40,125 bases of DNA from an uncultured Bacteroidales bacterium. Its GTDB lineage: Bacteria > Bacteroidota > Bacteroidia > Bacteroidales > Bacteroidaceae. Both the position numbers and the translations under genes were made by a program. The notes beneath the pieces are model-generated. The model searched no databases. It was not told where the DNA came from and worked only from the letters and a program-made list of their open reading frames with translations. The stretch is from assembly GCA_902801475.1 (NCBI GenBank), contig CADCIO010000030.1:1-40125 (forward strand), given 5' to 3'. Within the stretch, counting starts at the first letter, position 1; each line of letters begins with the position of its first letter. Of the stretch, positions 6,683 through 14,993 are shown piece after piece.

Positions 6683-7492
6683 ATGAGTTTGAAAATCATT
6701 GTACTCGCAAAGCAGGTGCCAGACACACGCAACGTCGGTCCTGATGCGATGACTCCAGAGGGTACAGTGAACCGTGCGGCTCTGCCTGCTGTGTTCAACC
6801 CCGAGGACTTGAACGCCCTTGAACAGGCACTCCGCCTGAAGGACGCTAACCCTGGTTCCACCATCACCATGCTCACTATGGGTCTGCCCAAGGCTGCTGA
6901 GGTGCTGAAGGAGGGAATCTACCGTGGTGCCGATGAGGGCATCCTGATTTCTGACCGTCCACTGGGCGGTGCTGACACCCTTGCCACTTCCTACACATTG
7001 GCTCAGGCCATCAAGAAGGTGGGCGACTACGACATCATCCTCTGCGGCCGTCAGGCTATCGATGGTGACACAGCACAGGTAGGTCCACAGGTGGCAGAAA
7101 AGTTGGGTCTCACCCAGATTACTTACACAGAGGAAATCATCTCGCTCGACAAGGAAGCCAAGAAGATTGTGGCAAAGCGTCACATCGACGGTGGTGTCGA
7201 GACAGTGGAAGGTCCTCTACCTATCGTTGTAACAGTGAACGGAAGCGCTGCTCCTTGCCGTGTGCGCAACGTGAAGCGTGTGTGGGCCAACAAGAACCGC
7301 GAGTTCACCACTTGGGGTGCTGCTGACATCGAGGCTGATCCAGCACAGATTGGTAAGGCTGGTTCTCCTACGAACGTGAAGGCCGTGAAGAGCATCGTCT
7401 TCAAAGCGAAAGAAAACAAGACACTCACTTCTTCTGATGCAGATGTTGAGAGTCTGATTGTTGAACTCATGGAAAGCAATACCATCGGATAA
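6683..7492 (+). CDS. etfB: Electron transfer flavoprotein, beta subunit
   Basis: EtfB pairs with EtfA to form the heterodimer that carries electrons between acyl-CoA dehydrogenases and other carriers. The family opening is clear (LKIIVLAKQVPDT). So are the AMP/FAD-binding fold around LTMGLPKAAEVLKEGIYRGADEGILI and the family signature region DIILCGRQAIDGDTAQVGPQVAEKLG. Length (269) is usual for the family. It starts a three-gene operon; etfA begins 3 bp after the stop. The sequence does not settle whether this Etf is a simple carrier or an electron-bifurcating one. Confidence 0.93.
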   Translation: MSLKIIVLAKQVPDTRNVGPDAMTPEGTVNRAALPAVFNPEDLNALEQALRLKDANPGSTITMLTMGLPKAAEVLKEGIYRGADEGILISDRPLGGADTLATSYTLAQAIKKVGDYDIILCGRQAIDGDTAQVGPQVAEKLGLTQITYTEEIISLDKEAKKIVAKRHIDGGVETVEGPLPIVVTVNGSAAPCRVRNVKRVWANKNREFTTWGAADIEADPAQIGKAGSPTNVKAVKSIVFKAKENKTLTSSDADVESLIVELMESNTIG

Positions 7493-7494
7493 AT

Positions 7495-8535
7495 ATGAAC
7501 AACGTATTTGTATATTGTGAACTTGAAGGCAACAAGGTTGCTGACGTAAGTTTGGAGCTTTGCACCAAGGGTCGCAAGCTCGCCAACCAGCTCGGCGTTC
7601 AGCTGGAAGCTGTGCTCGTAGGTACAGGTCTCGATGGTGTTGAGAAGCAGGTGATTCCTTATGGCGTTGACCGCGTACACATCTTCGATGCTGAGGGTCT
7701 TTTCCCATACACTTCACTTCCCCACACTTCTGCTGTCGTGAACCTCTTCAAGGAGGAGAAGCCACAGATTTGCCTCTTGGGTGCCACCGTGATCGGTCGC
7801 GACCTCGGTCCCCGCGTGTCTTCTGCACTCCATTCTGGTCTGACTGCCGACTGCACTCAGCTGGAGATTGGCTCTTTCGACATGAAGGTGAAGGATGCTG
7901 AGGGCAACATGGTGGATAAGCACTATGAAGACCAGCTCTACCAGATTCGTCCTGCATTCGGTGGTTCTATCATCGCCACCATCGTCAACCCAGAACATCG
8001 CCCACAGATGGCAACCGTTCGTGACGGTGTGATGAAGAAGGAAATCCTCGATGAGAACTACAAGGGTGAAGTGATCAAGCACGATGTGGCCAAGTATGTG
8101 CCTACTACTGACTATGTAGTGAAGGTGCTTGACCGTCATGTGGAGAAGGCAAAGCACAACCTGAAGGGTGCTCCTATCATCGTGGCAGGTGGTTATGGTG
8201 TAGGTGGTCCTGAAGGATTCAACCTCCTCTTTGACCTCGCTAAGGAGCTTCACGCAGAGGTAGGTGCCAGCCGTGCAGCTGTCGATGCAGGCTGGATTGA
8301 CCACGACCGTCAGATCGGTCAGACTGGTACTACGGTACGTCCAAAGGTTTATATCGCCTGTGGTATCTCCGGTGCTATCCAGCACGTGGCTGGTATGAAG
8401 GAGTCTGGTATCATCATCTCCATCAACAACGACCCCAACGCACCTATCAATCAGATTGCCGATTACATCATCAACGGCACCATCGAAGAGGTTGTTCCAA
8501 AACTCATTAAGTACTACAAAAAGAATTCGAAATAA
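7495..8535 (+). CDS. etfA: Electron transfer flavoprotein, alpha subunit
   Basis: EtfA carries the FAD-binding C-terminal domain of the Etf dimer. The FAD signature is complete: VGASRAAVDAGWI, QIGQTGTTVRPKVYIACGIS, GAIQHVAGM, ISINNDPNAPI. The N-terminal domain (VFVYCELEGNKVADVSLEL) is the usual EtfA Rossmann-like fold. The stop codon overlaps the start of the acyl-CoA dehydrogenase (TAATG), indicating translational coupling. Length 346 is normal. Confidence 0.93.
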   Translation: MNNVFVYCELEGNKVADVSLELCTKGRKLANQLGVQLEAVLVGTGLDGVEKQVIPYGVDRVHIFDAEGLFPYTSLPHTSAVVNLFKEEKPQICLLGATVIGRDLGPRVSSALHSGLTADCTQLEIGSFDMKVKDAEGNMVDKHYEDQLYQIRPAFGGSIIATIVNPEHRPQMATVRDGVMKKEILDENYKGEVIKHDVAKYVPTTDYVVKVLDRHVEKAKHNLKGAPIIVAGGYGVGGPEGFNLLFDLAKELHAEVGASRAAVDAGWIDHDRQIGQTGTTVRPKVYIACGISGAIQHVAGMKESGIIISINNDPNAPINQIADYIINGTIEEVVPKLIKYYKKNSK

Positions 8536-10244
8536 TGGCAAATTCCTATACAGACGTTCCTGAGATTAAATTCCACATGGAACACCCTTTGATGAAACGT
8601 ATCGTTGAGTTGAAGGAGAGAAACTACGCTGACTATGGTCAGTATGACTATGCACCCAAGGACTACGAGGATGCACAGGAGAATTTTGACAGCCTGCTCG
8701 AAATCACAGGCGACATCAATGCCAACATCATCGGTCCTAACTCTGAGGATGTGGATGCTGAAGGCCCTCACTGCGAGAATGGTCGTGTACGCTATGCCAG
8801 CAAGACCTACGAGAACCTCGATGCCACTATCAAGGCCGGTCTTTGCGGTATGACTATGCCACGTCGTTACGGCGGTTTGAACTTGCCTAACGTGGTTTAC
8901 ACGGCTGCCAATGAGATCATCGCTGAAGGTGATGCTGGTTTCGAGAACATCTGGTCACTTCAGGATTGTATCGAGACCCTCTATGAGTTTGGTGACGAAG
9001 ATCAGCGCAAGCGTTATATCCCACGTGTTTGTGCCGGCGAGACCATGTCAATGGACTTGACAGAGCCTGATGCAGGTTCTGACCTTCAGAGTGTGATGCT
9101 CAAGGCTACCTTCGACGAGAAGGAGAACTGCTGGCGCTTGAACGGTGTAAAGCGTTTCATTACCAATGGTGACGCTGACATTCACCTCGTGTTGGCACGT
9201 TCAGTGGAGGGCACTCGTGATGGCCGTGGTCTTTCCATGTTCATCTACGACAAGCGCAATGGTGGTGTAAATGTACGTCGTATCGAGAACAAGCTCGGTA
9301 TTCACGGCAGCCCCACATGCGAACTCGTTTATAAGAACGCCAAGGCTGAGCTCTGCGGCTCTGAGAAACTCGGTCTCATCAAGTATGTGATGGGTCTGAT
9401 GAATGGTGCTCGTCTAGGTATTGCTTCTCAGTCTGTAGGTGCAGAACAGGCCGCCTACGAAGAGGCTATCAACTATGCTCGCGACCGTAAGCAGTTCGGT
9501 AAGGAAATCATCCACTTCCCAGCCGTTTACGATATGATTGCACGCATCAAGGCGAAGCTCGATGCAGGCCGTTCACTCCTCTACATGACTGCCCGTTACG
9601 TGGACATCTACAAGTGTCTCGACGACATCAGCAAGGAGCGTAAGCTTACACCAGAAGAACGTGATGAGTTCAAGAAGTACAGCAAGCTCGCTGATGCCTT
9701 CACGCCACTGGCTAAGGGTATGAACTCAGAGTTCGCCAACGAGTCTGCCTATGACTCCATCCAAGTACACGGTGGTTCCGGTTTCATGCTCGAGTACAAG
9801 TGTCAGCGTGTGTATCGTGATGCCCGCATCATGTCTATCTACGAGGGTACCACTCAGCTCCAGACCGTTGCGGCGATCCGTTACATCACCTCTGGCTTCT
9901 ATGCTAACGTCATCAAGGACTTCGAAGCAGAACCAGTGGCAGCCGAGTACGCCGCATATGCTGAGCGCATCAAGGCAATGGCAGAGAAACTCGCTCAGAG
10001 CATCGAAAAGGCAAAGGAACCTGGCAACCAGGATTTCCTCGACCTCTGTGCTCGCAAGCTCTACGAGATGACTGCTTACGTCATCATGTGTCACCTCCTC
10101 TTGCAAGACACCCAGCGTGCTCCAGAGCTCTTCGGCAAGTCTCTCGTAGTCTTCATGAACTACGCAGAAAGCGAAGTAGCTAAGCACTTCAACTACATCA
10201 GCAAACTGGACGTTGACCAGCTGGCAAGCTACGTGCAGGAATAA
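8535..10244 (+). CDS. Acyl-CoA dehydrogenase family protein
   Basis: A flavoprotein that oxidises acyl-CoA (or reduces enoyl-CoA) and passes electrons to or from the EtfAB encoded just upstream. The visible signatures are LTEPDAGSDLQS (about 175-186), RFITNGDADIHLVL, YARDRKQFGKEI, QVHGGSGFMLEY, and the IYEGTTQLQ loop whose glutamate (about E437) is in the position of the catalytic base in the family. At 569 residues it is longer than the usual roughly 380 and has an extra C-terminal helical domain, as in the larger ACAD group. The coupled start and the shared terminator at 10267 define the operon. Substrate is not evident. Confidence 0.9.
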   Translation: MANSYTDVPEIKFHMEHPLMKRIVELKERNYADYGQYDYAPKDYEDAQENFDSLLEITGDINANIIGPNSEDVDAEGPHCENGRVRYASKTYENLDATIKAGLCGMTMPRRYGGLNLPNVVYTAANEIIAEGDAGFENIWSLQDCIETLYEFGDEDQRKRYIPRVCAGETMSMDLTEPDAGSDLQSVMLKATFDEKENCWRLNGVKRFITNGDADIHLVLARSVEGTRDGRGLSMFIYDKRNGGVNVRRIENKLGIHGSPTCELVYKNAKAELCGSEKLGLIKYVMGLMNGARLGIASQSVGAEQAAYEEAINYARDRKQFGKEIIHFPAVYDMIARIKAKLDAGRSLLYMTARYVDIYKCLDDISKERKLTPEERDEFKKYSKLADAFTPLAKGMNSEFANESAYDSIQVHGGSGFMLEYKCQRVYRDARIMSIYEGTTQLQTVAAIRYITSGFYANVIKDFEAEPVAAEYAAYAERIKAMAEKLAQSIEKAKEPGNQDFLDLCARKLYEMTAYVIMCHLLLQDTQRAPELFGKSLVVFMNYAESEVAKHFNYISKLDVDQLASYVQE

Positions 10245-10266
10245 TCTCACACATTATTATATTATA

Positions 10267-10297
10267 AAGGGTCGCCCACAAATTGTGAGCGACCCTT
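10267..10297. terminator. Bidirectional intrinsic terminator
   Basis: AAGGGTCGC (10267-10275) pairs with GCGACCCTT (10289-10297). A smaller inner inverted repeat, CACA/TGTG, extends the stem. Pyrimidine-rich sequence follows on the plus side and a TA-rich tract on the other. It sits between the stops at 10244 (plus) and 10321 (minus), so it can end both operons. Confidence 0.85.
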
Positions 10298-10320
10298 CTT
10301 GTTTCATCTGAGTCCTATAA

Positions 10321-10989
10321 TCAAAGGAGTATCCTTTTAAGTTTCTTCTCTTCTGCTTGGGGTAAAATGGTTCGTAGATGTGCGAGCATCCGCTGGAAAG
10401 ACTCTTCTGGGGAACGAGGGCACTGGTAGGCAGCAGCTCCGTAAAGTTGTTCTGGTGTAGTGAGCAGTGACCATCCCCAGCCATATTCGTGATTGTGACG
10501 ATCACATGGATAGACAAAGTCTTCTGTAACAATGTAGCACCCCATCTGCAGACGGGTGACAATCGCATCGAAACGACTACGCATCTTGGGACCTGTGAAA
10601 CCACAAAGAGAACGGAGTTGACGGGTAATAAGGCTGCCATGTTCATTTAGAGTGGCAAGAATGACATCCTCAATGGTTCCTGATTCGGGCACAGGGTGTT
10701 GACTGCGACGATAGTTGCAAAGGTCTGGCCACCACTCCCGACTGACAAACCCTGCTTTCTTGTTAAAGAACTTGCCATACATACAATTGCCCTCCGTCAC
10801 GATAGGACCTTTCCATTTCCACAAAGGCCAATCCCATCCTCCATCGGGGAAAGTGACATAACGGCAATCCTCCGTCACCATCTCTTCTGCTGAATACCCC
10901 GCAATACCGCTATCGAGCAAGGGCAAGAAACCTACTTGCTGAATGCACTCGATGAGCTGGGCGGCATTGTATATATCAGAAGTATTCAT
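10321..10989 (-). CDS. AlkZ/YcaQ-related winged-helix protein
   Basis: The protein resembles a conserved Bacteroidota family distantly related to AlkZ/YcaQ DNA glycosylases, which unhook DNA crosslinks. Supporting features are a tryptophan-rich N-terminal half (DGGWDWPLWKWKGPI, GFVSREWWPDLCNYRRS) and a winged-helix-like middle (TIEDVILATLNEHGSLITRQLRSLCGF). A conserved stretch RFDAIVTRLQMGCYIVTEDFVYP then follows. I chose the ATG at 10989, because upstream sequence in frame is low in complexity and overlaps the MBOAT gene. It is the last gene of the long minus-strand operon, 4 bp after the MBOAT stop. The glycosylase catalytic residues cannot be assigned with confidence, so the activity is uncertain. 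Confidence 0.65.
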   Translation of the reverse strand: MNTSDIYNAAQLIECIQQVGFLPLLDSGIAGYSAEEMVTEDCRYVTFPDGGWDWPLWKWKGPIVTEGNCMYGKFFNKKAGFVSREWWPDLCNYRRSQHPVPESGTIEDVILATLNEHGSLITRQLRSLCGFTGPKMRSRFDAIVTRLQMGCYIVTEDFVYPCDRHNHEYGWGWSLLTTPEQLYGAAAYQCPRSPEESFQRMLAHLRTILPQAEEKKLKRILL

Positions 10990-10993
10990 GGAA

Positions 10994-12559
10994 TCAGAAT
11001 TGGAAGTAAATGAAAGGCTGCACGTCTGAAGACTTAATCTGGATGACGATAAAGACAAGGAAGATGATAAAGAGCGCTTTAATCACAAGTGGACAGCGTG
11101 TCACAAATTCCTTTGCCTTATCGGACAAGAACTCTGGCATAAAGTGGAGCAGATAGCCCAACAACATCAAAAAAGCAACAGCCTTGTAGGAGGTACACCA
11201 CTGAAGGAATATTTGTGGTTCGAACTTACAGAATATCTGATGGAACACCTGTTCTGCAATGCCAAAGGAAGGAGCACGGAACAATACCCAAAGAGCAGCA
11301 ACAAGATGGAATGTGATGACACCACCAACCAGCGCCACCAACCAATTCTTCTGGGGAGCAGGGTTATGCTTGCTAGGCAGATACGTCAACGGACTGAGGA
11401 AGGAGCAGAGGCTGTGCCATATCTTGTCGAGACAAAGGAGCACACCATGAAAACCTCCCCACAAGATGAAATTGAGGGAAGCACCATGCCAAAGACCACC
11501 TAGAAGCATCGTCATGAGGAGGTTGAAGTATTGACGGAACTTGCCGTGACGATTACCTCCGAGGGAGATGTAAAGATAGTCCTTGAGCCAAGAGGAAAGG
11601 CTGATGTGCCAACGACGCCAAAATTCAGTAATGGACTTTGACTTATAGGGGCTATCGAAGTTCTTGGGGAACTGGAAACCAAGCAAGAGGGCAATACCGA
11701 TTGCCATATCAGAATAGCCTGAGAAGTCGCAGTAGATCTGAAGCGTGTAACCATAGACAGCAAGGAGGTTTTCGATTCCGCTATAAAGGTCAGGCTGGTC
11801 GAAGATACGCTCTACGAAGTTAATGGAGATATAATCGCTGATAACAGCCTTCTTGAACAGACCCGCAATAATCAAGAAGATGCCCGTACCAAACATTTGG
11901 TCAGACACAAAAAGCGGGCGACGAATCTGCGGAATGAAATCACGAGCACGCACGATAGGACCTGCCACCAACTGCGGGAAGAAACTCACGTAGAAAGCAT
12001 AATCGAGCAATCGATTAAGCGGTTTGATATTGCCCCTATACACATCAATGGTATAACTCAACGACTGGAACGTGAAGAAGGATATACCCACAGGCAGGAA
12101 GATGTCACGCGGTTGCCACGTCACTCCCAACAAATAGGAACCACTAATGGAAGCAGGAACGTCCACACCACAATCCGTCAACAAGGTACAAATGGTCTCA
12201 CCTAAGAAGTTTGTGTATTTGAAAAAGACGAGCAAACCGAGATCAAGTACCAAAGACAACACCACAAGAGTCTTGCCCAATGCTCCTTTCCCCACTCCAC
12301 CAATAGCACGAGCAATGAAGTAGTCACTTGTGGTGACCAATGCCAAAAGCCAGAAGAAGAGTCCGCTGGACTTATAATAGAAGTAATAAGAGAAGAAGGT
12401 GACAAAAAGAATGCGCCAGGTGTCAGCCTTGCCCAAGCTATTATAGATGAGAGTGAACGCCAAGAACAAAAACAGAAAGATGCCCGACGAGAAAATCATT
12501 GGGGATTCTGGCTGATAGAGCAGCTGTTCTACAAGGCGTGAAAAATCGATATCAAACAT
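10994..12559 (-). CDS. MBOAT family O-acyltransferase (AlgI/DltB-like)
   Basis: A polytopic membrane acyltransferase with about ten or more hydrophobic segments. It moves an acyl group, usually acetyl, across the membrane for transfer to a surface glycan. The MBOAT signatures are clear: the AlgI-type FLPVGISFFTFQSLSYTIDVYRG, FPQLVAGPIVRARDFIPQI, the conserved WRRWHISLSSWLKDYLY (H318), and LGGLWHGASLNFILWGGFHG with the invariant histidine H358. Length 521 is normal. It lies 6 bp after two SGNH hydrolase genes, the usual partners that complete acetyl transfer in alginate, cellulose or peptidoglycan O-acetylation systems. The target polymer here is unknown. Confidence 0.9.
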   Translation of the reverse strand: MFDIDFSRLVEQLLYQPESPMIFSSGIFLFLFLAFTLIYNSLGKADTWRILFVTFFSYYFYYKSSGLFFWLLALVTTSDYFIARAIGGVGKGALGKTLVVLSLVLDLGLLVFFKYTNFLGETICTLLTDCGVDVPASISGSYLLGVTWQPRDIFLPVGISFFTFQSLSYTIDVYRGNIKPLNRLLDYAFYVSFFPQLVAGPIVRARDFIPQIRRPLFVSDQMFGTGIFLIIAGLFKKAVISDYISINFVERIFDQPDLYSGIENLLAVYGYTLQIYCDFSGYSDMAIGIALLLGFQFPKNFDSPYKSKSITEFWRRWHISLSSWLKDYLYISLGGNRHGKFRQYFNLLMTMLLGGLWHGASLNFILWGGFHGVLLCLDKIWHSLCSFLSPLTYLPSKHNPAPQKNWLVALVGGVITFHLVAALWVLFRAPSFGIAEQVFHQIFCKFEPQIFLQWCTSYKAVAFLMLLGYLLHFMPEFLSDKAKEFVTRCPLVIKALFIIFLVFIVIQIKSSDVQPFIYFQF

Positions 12560-12565
12560 AAAATC

Positions 12566-13480
12566 CTAAAATCCTTTTACCGTTTTATATGGCTTCTGTT
12601 CCTTGGGGGTAGAACCATGCATCATGCGTGTCTGACTACCCGAGGTAGCTGTACCTGTATATGCTTTATAGATGGCTTCGCCCAGCAACTTTCCCTGTAA
12701 GGTGTAACCTGCTGCGACGTAATGGATGCAATCTGTGTTCATGAGTCCTGCATTGCGCCAATTGGTGCATGCGGAGGTGGCACCTCCTGCGATGGTGAAG
12801 ATGTCCCACACAGCCATATGATGGGAATGGCAGAAGTTCACAATGCTACGTGCCACATTGGCTGTATTCTGATTAGGCACTTTCGTGGTGCTATAATGCG
12901 TACGGCGACGACGACCAGTACCAGTTGTGTAACTGCCCGTACGCTGGGAGATATAACTGCCCGGAGGTGTGGTGAAGAGGAAACACACACCTGGACATTG
13001 TTCGCTGATACGTTGGGTGAGCGTCCGCATCGTCTCAGCATGCACCCGTTCATCAAGTGTTGAGCCATGTGCCTCGTTCGTTCCAAAAGACACAATGAGG
13101 AGGTCAGGACGTTCTGCCACCACGCGGTTAATCATATCTTGTTCGTAGAAGCGACGTGCCCAGGCACCATTCATTCCATAATACGTAAACTCCAAACGAG
13201 GAAAGTAGTTTTGTAAAGTACTGCCCAATGTACGAGGAAGGATATTTCCCCTTACATGGGAGTCACCTATCTGCATCACCTTGACCGTCTTGCGCTCATG
13301 AATCTTTCTGAACACGGGCGCCAATGTCGCCCCATCAATCAGTTCGTTCGCACGAGTGTTACGGAAAGTGGAAGGGAACGGGGTGGTCAACGACTGCGCA
13401 TTGGCTTCGCCTCCACCGAATGAGACGAAGAAGAATGCACAAAGCATCATCAAGATGATATGTCGCAGATTAACGTACAC
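12566..13480 (-). CDS. Exported SGNH/GDSL-family esterase or acetyltransferase
   Basis: A 304-residue secreted protein with a signal peptide (ILMMLCAFFFVSFGGG, probable cleavage after ANA). SGNH blocks are visible: block I QIGDSHVRG with the nucleophile S74, the block III-type SFGTNEAHG (about 131-139), and DCIHY with D250 and H253 as the rest of the triad. In MBOAT clusters such proteins carry out the final O-acetyl transfer or removal outside the membrane. Its start overlaps the end of the upstream SGNH gene by 11 bp. The basic region TGRRRRTHYSTTK is unusual for the family and may be a surface loop. Whether it is a transferase or an esterase cannot be told from sequence. Confidence 0.85.
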   Translation of the reverse strand: MYVNLRHIILMMLCAFFFVSFGGGEANAQSLTTPFPSTFRNTRANELIDGATLAPVFRKIHERKTVKVMQIGDSHVRGNILPRTLGSTLQNYFPRLEFTYYGMNGAWARRFYEQDMINRVVAERPDLLIVSFGTNEAHGSTLDERVHAETMRTLTQRISEQCPGVCFLFTTPPGSYISQRTGSYTTGTGRRRRTHYSTTKVPNQNTANVARSIVNFCHSHHMAVWDIFTIAGGATSACTNWRNAGLMNTDCIHYVAAGYTLQGKLLGEAIYKAYTGTATSGSQTRMMHGSTPKEQKPYKTVKGF

Positions 13481-14993
13481 GATTCTCGTAATTGCTCTTA
13501 CCGTTCATCAACACATCAAACAACAACTCAGCCAAATGGCGTCCACCTGCAAAGTTGATGTGTGTATAGTCAAGATTTGCTTGTTTCTTTTCTGTCATCT
13601 TGGCAAGACTTCCATCGCCACCCATCGCCTCATAGAGGTTCCAGAATGCCACATGATGGTCACTTGCCATCTTACGCTCGTAGGACACCATCTCCTTCAC
13701 ACCACCCATCGTGTGCATCTGTCCATCAGAGCCACGTTTATCACGGTCACCCATACTAACAACCAAAATGCTGGCATGAGGATAAGCCTGCTTCATCAAG
13801 TCGATGACCTTGCCAAGCTGACCCGTGTATCCACCATAATCCTTCTGCTTTTCATTCGCCACATTCAGTCCATAATGCAGGATGATGAGGTCATAAGGAC
13901 GAACGGAGGCAAAGCTGCGAAGGGTCTCTACGGGAATGCCGCTGAGGTGCTGACCACCACTGCCGCGCATACTGAAGTTATCCACAACCACACCCTTATG
14001 TCCATCGAGTGCAACACCATAGAAGCGTGAACCATGACCACCCGTCACCGTCATGTTGAAACGGCTGATACTGCCACTCACGCTCTTCGCCACCACATTT
14101 CCTACCCCTTGTTGAGCTGTTTCCACGGTACGAGTGACGGTTTTATAGCTGATGGTGGAATCGGAATCCACCACCTCCACCACTTCATCATATGTCTGAG
14201 GAGCACTGGCTTCACCATTCGAGAAGAGCGACAGACTCTCACCCCCATTGATGGAATAATTGATATTGAGTCCATTTCCTGGTGTGAAAAAGACTGTAGC
14301 TTCTTCAGCTTCCCCCAAGAGGTTACCATACACATTGGTCTGGCAACGCAATTCGTAAGTGGCCGTCCCAGAAGGGATGAAGTAACTACCTGCCATACTC
14401 TGCAAGTTAGCTTTGAAACCACGCCCTTTCTCATTAGCATGATAACGGCTCCAGTTGTTGCGACGGGATGTCACAGAACGACGGAAATCGGACGACACAC
14501 AAGCAATCTCCACAAAGCCAACGCCTTTACCACCGAACTTTCCCTGCAACATGGCACGTAAGTCCATCGTCAGGATATCGCCCTCAATGTATGAGTCACC
14601 AAAATACGCCACACGCACAGGACGGTTGTGCGACTGTCCCAATGCTTCGTAGAACTTGTCCATTTCACGATGCAAACCGTCTGTGGTAAAATCTTCTATT
14701 GCCACCATACCTTTGGGCACTGTATCCACATAAGCCAGTTGCTTCACTCGGATAGCCGCAGAATCCACACCTTTCTCCACAAAGCCATCCAATGAGTCTG
14801 CCACCAATTCTGCCACGATATTACCATCCTTGTCTCGACGTTGTACATCGCTCAAGATGTTGACACGACGCAAATCCACATCACCAACGTTGATACGTGG
14901 CAGATAGAACAAACCTAACAAACCCGCCACCACGACGAGCACAAGCAGGAATGTCCACCAAATCCTATTTTTCTTCTCTTTCTCTGTTTTCAT
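13470..14993 (-). CDS. Membrane-anchored SGNH hydrolase-like protein
   Basis: A 507-residue protein with one N-terminal membrane segment (WWTFLLVLVVVAGLLGLFYL) and a large extracytoplasmic part. SGNH blocks: YFGDSYIEGD (S134), LHYGLNVAN (373-380) and LDYTHINFAGG near the C-terminus (D475, H478). About 230 residues between the first and third blocks are beta-rich and probably form an inserted sandwich domain, which lengthens the protein. It overlaps the upstream HD-domain gene by 29 bp and the next SGNH gene by 11 bp, so translation is probably coupled. Most likely a partner of the MBOAT protein in surface O-acetylation, by analogy with AlgJ/AlgX and PatB. Confidence 0.82.
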   Translation of the reverse strand: MKTEKEKKNRIWWTFLLVLVVVAGLLGLFYLPRINVGDVDLRRVNILSDVQRRDKDGNIVAELVADSLDGFVEKGVDSAAIRVKQLAYVDTVPKGMVAIEDFTTDGLHREMDKFYEALGQSHNRPVRVAYFGDSYIEGDILTMDLRAMLQGKFGGKGVGFVEIACVSSDFRRSVTSRRNNWSRYHANEKGRGFKANLQSMAGSYFIPSGTATYELRCQTNVYGNLLGEAEEATVFFTPGNGLNINYSINGGESLSLFSNGEASAPQTYDEVVEVVDSDSTISYKTVTRTVETAQQGVGNVVAKSVSGSISRFNMTVTGGHGSRFYGVALDGHKGVVVDNFSMRGSGGQHLSGIPVETLRSFASVRPYDLIILHYGLNVANEKQKDYGGYTGQLGKVIDLMKQAYPHASILVVSMGDRDKRGSDGQMHTMGGVKEMVSYERKMASDHHVAFWNLYEAMGGDGSLAKMTEKKQANLDYTHINFAGGRHLAELLFDVLMNGKSNYENRVR

